This document shows positions 44,149 through 52,934 of a stretch of DNA of 64,000 bases, piece by piece. A program made the translations under genes and the position numbers. Numbering within the stretch: position 1 is the first letter of the stretch; the number at the start of each line of letters is the position of its first letter. The DNA comes from a candidate division WOR-3 bacterium (GTDB taxonomy: Bacteria > Hydrothermota > UBA3072): positions 1 to 64,000 of the forward strand of contig JBDRZZ010000005.1 in assembly GCA_039804165.1 (NCBI GenBank). Direction: 5' to 3'. The notes under the pieces are model-generated. The model was not told the DNA's origin. It was given only the letters and a program-made list of their open reading frames with translations, and did not search any database.

Positions 44149-45246
44149 ATGGTTGATTTTCTTACAGAAATCTTTAAAGGGCTAGGGAAAGAAGAAACTC
44201 AAAAAGTTAAAGAATTATTTGAGGAAGTTACTTTTGAAGAAGATAGTCCAATAATTAAAGAGGGAGAGTTTGGAGGGGAAGTTTACATTCTGAAAGAGGG
44301 AAGAGCTTTGGTGACGAAAAAAGGCAAATTTCTTGCGGAATTACATCCAGGGGATATTTTTGGGGAAATGTCTCTCTTAGAAGAAAAAGTTCATTCAGCC
44401 ACTGTTTTTTCAAGAGAAAAAGTGACTCTTCTAAGAGCGAATAAAGATAGTTTCTATAAACTTCTAACTATAAATCCTAAGATTTCGATTTATCTTCTTA
44501 AGATGCTTTCGAGTAGATTAAGATCCATTGACGAAGACATTGTAGAGAAAGCCCTACAGGAGGAAAGGCTTGCGGTTCTTGGTAAGCTTGGTTCTACAAT
44601 AATTCATGATATAAAATCTCCTCTTGCTGCTATCAAAGCTTACGCAGAACTTTTGAAAGAGAAAGAGGATGATAGAGTTAGAAGATATGCTGAGTCAATT
44701 AATAAAGCAGCTAATTTTGCTCTTGAGATGATAGAAGATATTTTGGAGTTTGGGAGAGATAAAAGTTCTTTGGATGTAAGAAAAGTTAACATTTACGATT
44801 TCCTCAAAGAAGTTGTTGAACTATTTGGAGAAGATTATGATGGGAAGGAAATTGAGTTTAAAATCGAAGTTCCTTCTTATTTGAGTTTTGAATTTGATCC
44901 TTTTAAGTTGAAAAGAGTGTTTATAAATCTTCTGAAGAATGCAAAAGAGGCTATTAAGAATAAAGGAACAGTTGAAATTGGAGCAAAAGAGATAGGGGAT
45001 GGGGTAGAGTTATATGTAAAAGATACAGGAGTCGGAATGCCTCCAAATATAAAGGATAGAATTTTTGAGCCATTTTTTACTTATGGGAAGAGAGGGATAG
45101 GTTTGGGTATGAGTGTTGTGAAAAAGATTGTTGACGAACATAATGGGAAAATAGAGGTTGAGAGTATAGAAGGGAAGGGAACAACATTTAAGATTTTTTT
45201 GTTTAAGGAGGAAAGGAATGATCAAAGAATTGATAGAGAAGAATAG
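44149..45246 (+). CDS. Soluble histidine kinase with N-terminal cyclic-nucleotide-binding domain
   Basis: The 365-residue protein has three parts and no membrane helix. Residues 1-125 are a cNMP-binding/CRP-type sensor domain (IIKEGEFGGEVYILKEG, LHPGDIFGEMSLLEE). Next is a HisKA segment with the phospho-acceptor His153 in IIHDIKSPL. Last is a HATPase_c domain with an N box (NLLKNAKEAI), G1 DTGVGMP (292-298) and G2 GKRGIGLGM. The pocket lacks a clear Arg to anchor the cAMP phosphate, so the ligand is uncertain. No response regulator follows; instead a nitroreductase gene overlaps the end by 29 bases. Confidence 0.88.
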   Translation: MVDFLTEIFKGLGKEETQKVKELFEEVTFEEDSPIIKEGEFGGEVYILKEGRALVTKKGKFLAELHPGDIFGEMSLLEEKVHSATVFSREKVTLLRANKDSFYKLLTINPKISIYLLKMLSSRLRSIDEDIVEKALQEERLAVLGKLGSTIIHDIKSPLAAIKAYAELLKEKEDDRVRRYAESINKAANFALEMIEDILEFGRDKSSLDVRKVNIYDFLKEVVELFGEDYDGKEIEFKIEVPSYLSFEFDPFKLKRVFINLLKNAKEAIKNKGTVEIGAKEIGDGVELYVKDTGVGMPPNIKDRIFEPFFTYGKRGIGLGMSVVKKIVDEHNGKIEVESIEGKGTTFKIFLFKEERNDQRIDREE

Positions 45247-45787
45247 AAGTTATCGGCGTTTCGAGAAGAATTTTAAAATTTCGAAAAAAACACTAATTGA
45301 ATTAGTTGGGCTTGCAAGACTTGGGGCATCCGCTGCAAATCTTCAGCCTCTTAAGTATATTATTTCAAATACAAAAGAAAAGAATGAGAAAATCTTTTCC
45401 TGCACAAAATGGGCAACTTATTTAACGAATTGGGAAGGGCCTTCTCCAAGTGAGAGACCCTCAGCGTATATTCTAATTCTTGGTGATACTCAAATTACTT
45501 CTTCTTTCGGTTGTGATCATGGAATCGCGGCCCAGAATATTCTTCTTGGAGCTGTTGAAAAAGGATTAGGAGGATGCATTTTAGGAGCTCTTGATAGAAA
45601 AACCTTGCATAAGAATCTTAATATTCCTTCTCGTTATCAAATCTTACTTGCAATTGCTCTTGGTAAGCCGAAAGAAAAAGTTGTAATTGAAACCGCTAAA
45701 AATGGAAATATAAGATATTGGAGAGACAAAAAAGGTATTCATCACGTTCCCAAAAGATCTCTTAAGGAGTTAATTCTTGATTTGTAA
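45218..45787 (+). CDS. Nitroreductase-family FMN oxidoreductase
   Basis: A 189-residue member of the nitroreductase family, an FMN-binding dimer that moves electrons from NAD(P)H to nitro groups, quinones or flavins. It has NRSYRRFEKNFKI at the start (the FMN-phosphate Arg pair), LGASAANLQPLKYIIS, HGIAAQNILLGAVEKGLGGC, broken by turns, and LLAIALGKPKE. It starts inside the end of the histidine kinase gene with AAGGAGG, so the two are coupled. A possible link is redox sensing or regeneration, which is inference. Substrate unknown. Confidence 0.85.
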   Translation: MIKELIEKNRSYRRFEKNFKISKKTLIELVGLARLGASAANLQPLKYIISNTKEKNEKIFSCTKWATYLTNWEGPSPSERPSAYILILGDTQITSSFGCDHGIAAQNILLGAVEKGLGGCILGALDRKTLHKNLNIPSRYQILLAIALGKPKEKVVIETAKNGNIRYWRDKKGIHHVPKRSLKELILDL

Positions 45788-45812
45788 AGTTTTTCCTCTC
45801 TATAAAGAGCTC

Positions 45813-45840
45813 TTGACAAAGGAATTCTTTCTTTTATATT
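45813..45840 (+). promoter_or_regulatory. Promoter of tRNA-Gly, tRNA-Cys and rpsT
   Basis: TTGACA (45813-45818) and TATATT (45835-45840) are 16 bases apart and 13 bases before the first tRNA base, the best consensus match in the window. No terminator is seen between the tRNAs and rpsT, so one transcript is likely. Confidence 0.6.
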
Positions 45841-45853
45841 ATTTTTTAAATAA

Positions 45854-45925
45854 GCGGGAATAGCTCAGCGGTAGAGCGTCACCTTGCCAAGGTGAAAGTC
45901 GCGGGTTCAAATCCCGTTTCCCGCT
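45854..45925 (+). tRNA. tRNA-Gly (GCC)
   Basis: The acceptor GCGGGAA pairs with TTCCCGC, the D-arm has GCTC/GAGC, and the anticodon stem TCACC/GGTGA holds loop TTGCCAA with anticodon GCC. The T-arm has GGTTCAAATCC. The discriminator is T and CCA is not encoded. Confidence 0.95.
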
Positions 45926-45933
45926 TTTTATTT

Positions 45934-46005
45934 GGCGGCATAGCCAAGTGGAAAGGCAACGGTCTGCAAAACCGTTACACCCCGGTTCGAATCCGGGTGC
46001 CGCCT
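45934..46005 (+). tRNA. tRNA-Cys (GCA)
   Basis: The acceptor GGCGGCA pairs with TGCCGCC, the D-arm has GCC/GGC, and the stem ACGGT/ACCGT holds loop CTGCAAA with anticodon GCA. The T-arm has CCCGGTTCGAATCCGGG. The discriminator is T, as tRNA-Cys requires. CCA is not encoded. Confidence 0.95.
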
Positions 46006-46044
46006 GAAAGAGAAAAGATTTTATTTAAAAATGGAGGTTTCTTA

Positions 46045-46302
46045 ATGCCGAATACGAAATCAGCTAAGAAAAGAGTAAGAATATCAGAAGAGAGAAGGAG
46101 AAGAAATAAGGGTGTTAAGACCCGAATCAAAAATATTGGAAGGAAAATAAGAGAAGAGAAAGATCCTGAAAAAGCGAAAGAGTTACTAAAATTAGCTTAT
46201 TCGGTGATAGATAAAGCTGTTAAAAAGGGTGTCCTTCATAGAAATACTGCGGCACGGAAGAAGTCAAAGTTATCTAAGGTAGTCCAGCTTAAGGCGATAT
46301 AG
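46045..46302 (+). CDS. rpsT: 30S ribosomal protein S20
   Basis: An 85-residue, very basic protein with the bS20 opening MPNTKSAKKRVRISEERRR and the closing HRNTAARKKSKLSK. It binds 16S rRNA early in small-subunit assembly. The start at 46045 follows ATGGAGGTTTCTTA with GGAGG; the open frame to 45892 is only tRNA sequence read through. It lies 39 bases after tRNA-Cys and should share its promoter. Its last 14 bases overlap the convergent comF gene. Confidence 0.95.
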   Translation: MPNTKSAKKRVRISEERRRRNKGVKTRIKNIGRKIREEKDPEKAKELLKLAYSVIDKAVKKGVLHRNTAARKKSKLSKVVQLKAI

Positions 46303-47014
46303 CAAGGACAAGCCCATATACCTTTTTGAAACCTACTTCTTTTAATTTCTTAGCACATTCATTTAAAGTGCTTCCTGTTGTTAAAACGTCATCTATTATG
46401 ATGATGCTTTTTCCTTTTTCTAATTTTAATTTTTTTAATTCTTTTTCCTTTATTTTATAAGCTTCTTTTACATTATTTATTCTTTTTTCTTCTGGTAGTT
46501 TTGTTTGAGAGGGTATGTTAGAAGCCTTATATAATAATTCTACACATTTTAAGGAAGAAATCTTTGCAAATTCCTTTGCAAGAAGCTCACTTTGATTGTA
46601 TCCCCTTTCTCTTGTTTCTGCTCTTCTCATTGGCACCCAGGTTAGATAATCTATTTTCCCTAAGTGAGAATGAGCGAGATAAGAGGAGTATAGTTTTCTT
46701 GCAAGTTTGGAAGAAAGGACCGGTCTATTTTTGTATTTATAAATTTTTATTATTTCCGAAAAAGGAAAAACATAATTTCCTGAGCTAATTAAAAAATCGA
46801 AAGATGGTCTTTCTCTTCTACAAAATTTACATGTTTTTCCGTTTTTTATAGGTCTTCCACAAAATTTGCATTTCTTTGATGAAATGAAATAAACTTTATC
46901 GAAGCATCTTTGACAAATAACCTCTCTTTTTTTTAATTCATTATTGCATATCATACATAAAGGTGGGAATATAAAATTTTCTAAATCTTTGAATATTTTA
47001 AACAACTGAATCAC
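46289..47014 (-). CDS. comF: ComF-family phosphoribosyltransferase-like protein
   Basis: A 241-residue protein with an N-terminal zinc region of CxxC pairs (LCMICN, ICQRCF, CKFCGRP, CKFCRRER) and a PRTase fold with the PRPP loop IIIIDDVLTTGST near residue 210. ComF helps internalise single-stranded DNA during transformation in competent bacteria. The same family also occurs in non-competent species and may recycle nucleotides. RERGYNQSELLAKEFA is the family signature. It is the last gene of the exbB-to-comF run and overlaps rodA by 17 bases. Confidence 0.87.
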   Translation of the reverse strand: MIQLFKIFKDLENFIFPPLCMICNNELKKREVICQRCFDKVYFISSKKCKFCGRPIKNGKTCKFCRRERPSFDFLISSGNYVFPFSEIIKIYKYKNRPVLSSKLARKLYSSYLAHSHLGKIDYLTWVPMRRAETRERGYNQSELLAKEFAKISSLKCVELLYKASNIPSQTKLPEEKRINNVKEAYKIKEKELKKLKLEKGKSIIIIDDVLTTGSTLNECAKKLKEVGFKKVYGLVLAISP

Positions 47015-48191
47015 TTTTAACCAAGGTTAAAAGAGAAATAGAAATGGTTGAAATTAAAAGAGAACTTCCACCATAGCTTAAAAAAGGAAGGGGTAAACCC
47101 ACAACTGGTAAAAGTCCCACAGTCATTGCAATATTTATTATTACTTGGGATGAAAAATAGAAGAAAATTCCATAAGCAAGGTATTTGCTAAATGGCTTTT
47201 CAGCTTGTTGGGCGATGTAAAGAATACGGAGGAGAAACAAAGTAAATATTATAATTACAGCAAAAGTGCCTATAAATCCAAATTCTTCTCCTAAAACAGA
47301 AAAAATGAAGTCTGTTCTTGTTTGGGGGAGAAATCCAAGATTTTTAATTACTCCGTTTAAATATCCTTTTCCCCAAAGACCTCCAGAACCTATGGAGATT
47401 TTTGATTGAAGTAGTTGCCACCCTGCACCGGTGGGATCCTTAGAGGGATTTAAAAAATTGAGAAGTCTTGCTTTTTGATATGGTTTTAGAAATTTTGTGA
47501 TAACAGGTGCAGATGCACCTACTCCTGTATTAAAAAGAAAAATCAAAATAGAAGACTTTAAATCTAATTTTGCCAATAATATTGTTGTAATAAGTAGGAT
47601 CATAAATAGAATCCAAGAAATTAGATGGAATCCGCACAAAATGGAAATTAGAGGCGAAAGGAGTAGGATATAAAGAGGGATGGTTATATTTATAGTCCAT
47701 ATTAAGCCTAAAAATGTGAAGAGAAAAATGGCTGATGTGCCGATATCTGGTTCTATAAAAACAAGAAATGTTGGGATACCAGCAACTATAATGGGTAATC
47801 TTAGATCTTTAATATTTACTTTTTTATCTTCAAACTCTGAAAGTATTTTTGCGATAAAGATTATGAAGAAAATTTTCATCAACTCGGAAGGTTGAAATTG
47901 AAAACCTCTCATTCTTATCCACCTTCCATCACTATTTGGCAGAAAAATTACAATAATTAAGAGAAATAAGCCTATTAAATATAAGAATAAAGAAATTTCT
48001 TTTAACCTGTGTAAGGATAAAAAGAGAAGGAGTGGGCTTAACAATAAAGAGATTCCAACCCAAATTAAATGGTTTTTAAAGAAAATAGGATTTTTTGGAT
48101 AATTTGCTGTATATTGGAGTAAAATTCCAATACTTACCAGTAATAAAAAAAGAATTAGTAAATTTTTATCAAACTTTATCTCTTTAAACAT
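46998..48191 (-). CDS. rodA: Rod-shape SEDS peptidoglycan glycosyltransferase RodA
   Basis: A 397-residue polytopic protein with about ten helices. It polymerises lipid II during cell elongation. SEDS family marks are FQFQPSELMKIF, FIEPDIGTSAIF (with the catalytic Asp), WGKGYLNGVIKNLGFLPQTR, broken by turns, TDFIFSVLGEEFG and the closing GLPLPFLSYGGSSLL. The gene overlaps recJ by eight bases. Its partner PBP2 and mreBCD are not in the window. It suggests a rod-shaped cell with a peptidoglycan wall. Confidence 0.92.
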   Translation of the reverse strand: MFKEIKFDKNLLILFLLLVSIGILLQYTANYPKNPIFFKNHLIWVGISLLLSPLLLFLSLHRLKEISLFLYLIGLFLLIIVIFLPNSDGRWIRMRGFQFQPSELMKIFFIIFIAKILSEFEDKKVNIKDLRLPIIVAGIPTFLVFIEPDIGTSAIFLFTFLGLIWTINITIPLYILLLSPLISILCGFHLISWILFMILLITTILLAKLDLKSSILIFLFNTGVGASAPVITKFLKPYQKARLLNFLNPSKDPTGAGWQLLQSKISIGSGGLWGKGYLNGVIKNLGFLPQTRTDFIFSVLGEEFGFIGTFAVIIIFTLFLLRILYIAQQAEKPFSKYLAYGIFFYFSSQVIINIAMTVGLLPVVGLPLPFLSYGGSSLLISTISISLLTLVKSDSVV

Positions 48192-49692
48192 TTTCCCATC
48201 CTTTTAATATAATTTTCTCAGGATAAATTTCTAAATATGCGTTTATTTTCATAGAAGCTGGAGGTATTTCTCTTATTTCTGTAATAAGAATAGAGGCTTT
48301 TTCATTGGAAAGAAAAGAAGAATTTCCCTCGTTAAAGTAGTTTACATTCCTAATTAAGAAAATTGGAAAATAATTTCCAATTCCAAAAGGCTCCATTTTT
48401 TTTATCAATTTTTGTAAATCAGGAGTTATTTCTTCAAGTTTGAGTTCTACAGTAGGTGGCTTCTCTTTTTTATATTCTTTAAGAAGGAGTTCCATTTTTT
48501 CTTTAAATTCTTCTATATTTTCTCTTTCTAAAGTGAAGCCACAAGCCGATTTATGCCCTCCATAGTCAATCAATAAATATTCTAATTTTTTGAGAAGAGA
48601 AAGTAAGTCAGAATCGCTTGGGCCTCTACATTCACCTCTAATTGATGAACCTGTAGAGTAAATTACTACAACAGGGGCTTTACAGAAATCCTTAGCTCTA
48701 TTTGCCAGTCCACTTGCTATCTTATAATTGAGGTTTTTTCTAAATACAACTCTTTTTCCATTTTCCAATTCTTCCTTTATTGCCAAGAATTCCTCTCGCA
48801 CATTTTTATCCCAAGCTTTATAGTTAGATTTTAAGATTCCATAAATTCTATCTGCTTCTTCTATTGAATCCGCAGAGAAAAACTTAAATATAAGATTACT
48901 TTTTCCTGAAGAGATGGGTTTTAATTCGTTCAAAATGTCATTCTTATTTGAGAATAAAGAAAAAGGGGGTTTCTTTGCTTCTTTTAATAATTTCAATCCT
49001 TCACAATATAAAATTCTATTCTCATCCACTAAAGGAACTTTATCTACAATTGTTCCTATAAAAGCAAGAATTGGAATCTCAGGGATTTTTTTTGTCCAAG
49101 TTTTGGCTTTTTCTCCTTTATATTCATAATAAATACAATCCGCAAATTTAAAAGCCACCCCAGCTCCGGCAAGATTCTTGTAACCAAAAGGTAAAAATTT
49201 TGGATTTAGAAAAGGAACTTTTGGTATTTTTTCTTTTAATTCGTGGTGATCTGTTATTATTACTTCCATCCCTTTACTTTTTAGATACTCTACTTCTTCA
49301 AAGCTATCTGTCCCAGAATCAACTGTTATTATTAAATCTATTCCTTGCTCTTGAGCTTTGTCAATTCCCCCTTTGGATAGACCATAGCCTTCTTTTTCTC
49401 TATTCGGAATATAATAGGAAACTTCAATATCAAATAAGTCTTTAAAAAGAAATTTCATAATTAAAGTAGAAGTTATACCGTCGATATCTTCGTCTCCCCA
49501 TATAAGTATTCTTTTCCCCTTTTTTATAAATTCTTTTACCATTTCTATTTCGGGTTTTAAAATTTCATAACAAGGACGGAGGTGATCAAAGGATGGATTT
49601 ATAAATCTTTCTAGTGTCTCATCATCATATACTTCTCTTTTTCTCAAGAGTTCTTTAATACCCTCTGATAAATTGTCAAATTTTATATTCAT
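48184..49692 (-). CDS. recJ: Single-strand-specific DNA exonuclease RecJ, short form
   Basis: A 502-residue DHH-family 5'-3' exonuclease of recombination and repair. Metal sites are WGDEDIDGITST, VDSGTDSFEE, TDHHEL and GTIVDKVPL. The DHHA1 end of the core is DYGGHKSACGF, followed by an OB-like region. The first motif reads DEDIDG where DYDVDG is usual. It is shorter than E. coli RecJ (577). It shares four bases with scpA upstream. Confidence 0.87.
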   Translation of the reverse strand: MNIKFDNLSEGIKELLRKREVYDDETLERFINPSFDHLRPCYEILKPEIEMVKEFIKKGKRILIWGDEDIDGITSTLIMKFLFKDLFDIEVSYYIPNREKEGYGLSKGGIDKAQEQGIDLIITVDSGTDSFEEVEYLKSKGMEVIITDHHELKEKIPKVPFLNPKFLPFGYKNLAGAGVAFKFADCIYYEYKGEKAKTWTKKIPEIPILAFIGTIVDKVPLVDENRILYCEGLKLLKEAKKPPFSLFSNKNDILNELKPISSGKSNLIFKFFSADSIEEADRIYGILKSNYKAWDKNVREEFLAIKEELENGKRVVFRKNLNYKIASGLANRAKDFCKAPVVVIYSTGSSIRGECRGPSDSDLLSLLKKLEYLLIDYGGHKSACGFTLERENIEEFKEKMELLLKEYKKEKPPTVELKLEEITPDLQKLIKKMEPFGIGNYFPIFLIRNVNYFNEGNSSFLSNEKASILITEIREIPPASMKINAYLEIYPEKIILKGWENV

Positions 49693-50372
49693 TTCCTTTC
49701 AATTATTATATCATCAAATGGTTCTTTTTGAAAAACTTTTGCCTTACCCCTTTTTATTACTTCAAGAAGAGCAAAAAATAGTCCAATTTTTTCTTCCTTT
49801 TTGGTATCTTCTATAAGACTTGAGAAGAGAAATCTTTTAAACCTTTTTAGGGTATTTGTTATTTTCTCAATAAGATTATCTATATGAAATAGAATCGTTG
49901 CAGGTGGATTAAATGAGGATTTCTTTTTTATCTCTTTTAAGAGGGAATTTAACTCCTCAATTGAAATAGGAATTTCTTTCTCTACATTTACCAAAGGTCT
50001 TCCAAACATCGTATTTGCAATTTTTAATTTTTCCCCTAAATAAATTCCTGCTTCTTTGAATTTTTTGTATTTAGAAAGTTTCTCGATCAAGGATTCCTTT
50101 GTTTCGAAATCTTCTTCAGATTCTTCTCTTTTCTCTTCATAAGAGAGTTCTTTTGCTTTTATCGAGAGAAGAGTAGCAGCATATCTTATAAAATCTCCAG
50201 CACCATCAAAGTCTATTTTTTGAAGATCTTTTACAAAGAGTAAGTATTCCCTTGTTATACGGGAAAGAGAAATATCTCGAATGGAGACTTCTTGCTTTTT
50301 TACAAGATAAAGTAATAAGTCAAGGGGACCTTCAAATTCTTCGCAAAAAACCTGATAACTTTCAGTGATCAT
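49689..50372 (-). CDS. scpA: Segregation and condensation protein A
   Basis: A 227-residue kleisin that links the SMC dimer heads with ScpB in chromosome condensation. The N-terminal signature FEGPLDLLLYLVKKQEVSIRD, broken by turns, and ATLLSIKAKELSYEE are diagnostic. The C-terminal winged helix (FFALLEVIKRGKAKVFQ) is present. scpB, its usual neighbour, is absent here. The gene overlaps both neighbours by four bases. Confidence 0.9.
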   Translation of the reverse strand: MITESYQVFCEEFEGPLDLLLYLVKKQEVSIRDISLSRITREYLLFVKDLQKIDFDGAGDFIRYAATLLSIKAKELSYEEKREESEEDFETKESLIEKLSKYKKFKEAGIYLGEKLKIANTMFGRPLVNVEKEIPISIEELNSLLKEIKKKSSFNPPATILFHIDNLIEKITNTLKRFKRFLFSSLIEDTKKEEKIGLFFALLEVIKRGKAKVFQKEPFDDIIIERK

Positions 50373-51970
50373 AATTGACCCAATATTACTTTTGCAATAT
50401 TATAAATATGATAATTTATTCTATCAAAATCATTCAATAAATCAAGATGTAGAGCACTTGTATCTATGCTTTCTTTTTTTCCTTCTTTTAGACGGTTTAT
50501 GTGACTTTCTTTATAATTCTTTAAGAGTTCTTGAGTCTTTTCTTGTGAAAGAAGGAGCTTTTTTGCTATATTTTTGTCCATCTTAGAGAGTGCGTTTTCT
50601 ACCTCTTTTATATTTAAAAGAGTCATTTTATAGCACTCTTTTATTTCTTTAAATCCCTCTTTTGAAAAATAGTAAGCCCATTTTATTTTCTTTTCTGCGC
50701 TTCTCATAATACTTTTACTAATTAGGTCTCCTATATGCTCAATCTCATTTTGTATTTTGAGAATTGTTACGCATTTATTACTTTCTTTAACTGATAGTTC
50801 TTCTCCAAGGAGTTTGGAGGTGTAGGCGATTAGTTCTTCTTGATTTTTGTCAATTATGTTGTCTTTAGAAATTATAAGTCTTCTCAATGGATCGTTATTT
50901 TTTTCTAAAACTTCTAATGATTCTTCGAGCATACTTCTTGTTATCTCAATGGATTCCTTAAGAACCTCATAGGATTTTGAGATTGCCACTGGAGAAGAGG
51001 AGAGGTAAAGAGGATCAAGTTTTAGCTTGGATTTCTCTTCCCCAAAAATCTTCTTTAAAAAAGCTCCAAGAGGGAAACATAGAGGGATTAGAAATATTCC
51101 CCAAGAATTTACAAGTGTATGGAAATTGGCAATTTCTCTTCCAGTAGGAATTAAGTTTTTGGGAAAGAAAAGCATATAGGAGGATAGAAGCACAAAGAGA
51201 AGTTTTAGAAAGAAGTAGCCTACCCCCATTGCCTTTCCGGAAGAAGAAGAAAATCTTGTAGAGCTAAGCAGGATTGAGAAAGTTGTTCCGATATTTATTC
51301 CAAGAATTATAGGTATAACTTTTGATAAGTCTAAGATTCCTGCAAAAGCAATGAGTAATCCAAGAGCTCCTGCACTTGAATATAGCAAAAAGGTGAGGAA
51401 TGCAGAAAAAGAGAAAAGCAAAACAGGGTTGATTTTTACAGCAAATAAATCCTTAAGAGGTTGAATGTTTTCTCTTATTAACCAGATAGAAAAAAATATT
51501 AAACCAAAACCAAATAGAATTCTTCCAAGATAACTCCATTTTTTCTTAGATTGCCATAGAATGAAACCTAAAAGAACAATAAATGGGCTATATTGAATTA
51601 TTTCTGTTGCTATAATTTGGACTGTAAAAGTAGAACCAAGAGCTGCTCCTAAAAGTATAATAAGGGAAGTGGATAGTTCTATAAGAGAGGATTCAAGTAA
51701 GCTAAGTAACATTACACCTGTTAGGGTACTAGATTCAAATAAAATTGCAAGAATTATTCCTGAAGTATAAGCGAGAATTGGATTTTTTGTTGTTTTCCAG
51801 AGCATTTGTCTTATTTTTTCACCACTTAATCGGGAAAAACCTTTATTTGTATGATCAAGACCTGTTAAGATGAGAATTATTCCTATTATTACAGATAACA
51901 TAAATTTTATTAAATTTTCTCTTTGAACCTGAAATTGAGTATTAAAAAATATTGTAATCGAGAAACTCAT
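50369..51970 (-). CDS. Na/Pi cotransporter II family protein with PhoU-like tail
   Basis: A 533-residue membrane protein of the NptA/YjbB family. The two inverted QSSS-like repeats are degenerate: SGIILAILFESSTLTGVMLLS and FLLYSSAGALGLLIAFAG, broken by turns. From about residue 330 there is a cytoplasmic PhoU-like helical domain (EVLEKNNDPLRRLII, KIQNEIEHIGDLISKS). The family imports or exports phosphate with sodium. Overlap of four bases with tonB and scpA places it inside the envelope-energy operon. Confidence 0.85.
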   Translation of the reverse strand: MSFSITIFFNTQFQVQRENLIKFMLSVIIGIILILTGLDHTNKGFSRLSGEKIRQMLWKTTKNPILAYTSGIILAILFESSTLTGVMLLSLLESSLIELSTSLIILLGAALGSTFTVQIIATEIIQYSPFIVLLGFILWQSKKKWSYLGRILFGFGLIFFSIWLIRENIQPLKDLFAVKINPVLLFSFSAFLTFLLYSSAGALGLLIAFAGILDLSKVIPIILGINIGTTFSILLSSTRFSSSSGKAMGVGYFFLKLLFVLLSSYMLFFPKNLIPTGREIANFHTLVNSWGIFLIPLCFPLGAFLKKIFGEEKSKLKLDPLYLSSSPVAISKSYEVLKESIEITRSMLEESLEVLEKNNDPLRRLIISKDNIIDKNQEELIAYTSKLLGEELSVKESNKCVTILKIQNEIEHIGDLISKSIMRSAEKKIKWAYYFSKEGFKEIKECYKMTLLNIKEVENALSKMDKNIAKKLLLSQEKTQELLKNYKESHINRLKEGKKESIDTSALHLDLLNDFDRINYHIYNIAKVILGQL

Positions 51971-52542
51971 CTTATTTCAAAGTATATTGTCACAATTCCT
52001 TTTTGATTTTCTTGGGGAAGAGTAGGAGAAAGAGGTTGAAATTCCCATTCTTGGACCGCTTCAATTGCGCTTTTATCAAATGAAAGACCTCCTGTCTTTA
52101 TAACTTTAATGCTTTTGATTTTTCCTTCTGGTGTTACTTCTATTTCCAATTTTACTTCAGTATTTTCATTTTCATCTTTAGGATATTTCGGATTTTCAAA
52201 ATGGATTAATTTCCTTTTCGAGAGTTCTCCAGAAATTCTATACCCACTACTTTTTCCCTTTTCTTCTATTTCTCCTTCTTTATAAGGAGGTTTTAGAAGA
52301 GGAGACAAACCTTTTTTAGGTTTATTTTCTATTATGGGGAGATCTCCAATGGAAGAAAAAACATCTTCTGCTCCACCTACTTCCCGATTTACTTCTCTTT
52401 CTTCTATTTCTTCTGTTTCAAAGCCAAGAGTTAAGATTTCTCCTCCTAAGGGTTTAAGTTTAAAAGTAATAACGGAGAGAAGAAGGATTAAAGTTGAATA
52501 TGTTAAGATAGTTAATGTTAGAGAGGTTAATTTTGTTTTCAC
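51967..52542 (-). CDS. TonB-family energy transducer
   Basis: A 191-residue protein with an N-terminal membrane anchor (LTLTILTYSTLILLLSVI), a charged, proline-containing periplasmic spacer, and a C-terminal TonB domain (PKYPKDENENTEVKLEIEV, broken by turns, IKSIKVIKTGGLSFDKSAIEAV and the EWEFQP motif). It carries proton-motive force from ExbB-ExbD to outer-membrane receptors or complexes. The spacer is short. Encoded after exbD with a four-base overlap. Confidence 0.85.
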   Translation of the reverse strand: MKTKLTSLTLTILTYSTLILLLSVITFKLKPLGGEILTLGFETEEIEEREVNREVGGAEDVFSSIGDLPIIENKPKKGLSPLLKPPYKEGEIEEKGKSSGYRISGELSKRKLIHFENPKYPKDENENTEVKLEIEVTPEGKIKSIKVIKTGGLSFDKSAIEAVQEWEFQPLSPTLPQENQKGIVTIYFEIR

Positions 52543-52931
52543 TCTAATTTTGGGGTTGTGGCTATTACAAGTTTGCTTGCGCCACTTCTTCTGACCATTT
52601 CCATTACTTTTACAGCCATCTCTATAGGGAGTTCACGATCTGCTTTTATTAAGATTATCTTTTCTATATCATCTTTAAGCAAATATGGAAGGTTAGAAAT
52701 TTGGACTGGGTTTTCTCCAAGATAAACGGCCCCACTTTTTGTTATCGTTATTATTACTTTTTCTTCACTTACAGCTTCCTTTGTAGTCGTTCTTGGAAGA
52801 TGAACTTGAATTCCAGGTTGAATTATATAAGTGGAAGTAAGGAGGAAGAAAACAAGAAGCAATAAGACAATATCTGCTATAGAGATTATGGGGAATACAG
52901 AGATTCTTTTAAATCTTGAGTTCATTTCCAT
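52539..52931 (-). CDS. ExbD/TolR-family protein
   Basis: A 130-residue inner-membrane protein with one helix (ISIADIVLLLLVFFLLTSTY). The Asp in IADIVLLLLVFF is the conserved proton-binding residue of ExbD. The periplasmic domain ends in IEMAVKVMEMVRRSGASKLVIAT. It works with ExbB as a proton-driven motor for TonB. It starts three bases after exbB ends. Confidence 0.9.
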   Translation of the reverse strand: MEMNSRFKRISVFPIISIADIVLLLLVFFLLTSTYIIQPGIQVHLPRTTTKEAVSEEKVIITITKSGAVYLGENPVQISNLPYLLKDDIEKIILIKADRELPIEMAVKVMEMVRRSGASKLVIATTPKLE

Positions 52932-52934
52932 TTG

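Noticed and set aside
44149-44523. Assigning the kinase sensor domain as a true cAMP receptor
   Set aside because: The fold signature is CRP-like, but the phosphate-binding Arg of cAMP sites is not evident, so only the domain type is claimed.
45892-46044. Longer N-terminus for S20 running back through the tRNAs
   Set aside because: It would translate tRNA-Gly and tRNA-Cys sequence; the bS20 N-terminus MPNTKSAKK has its own GGAGG and ATG.
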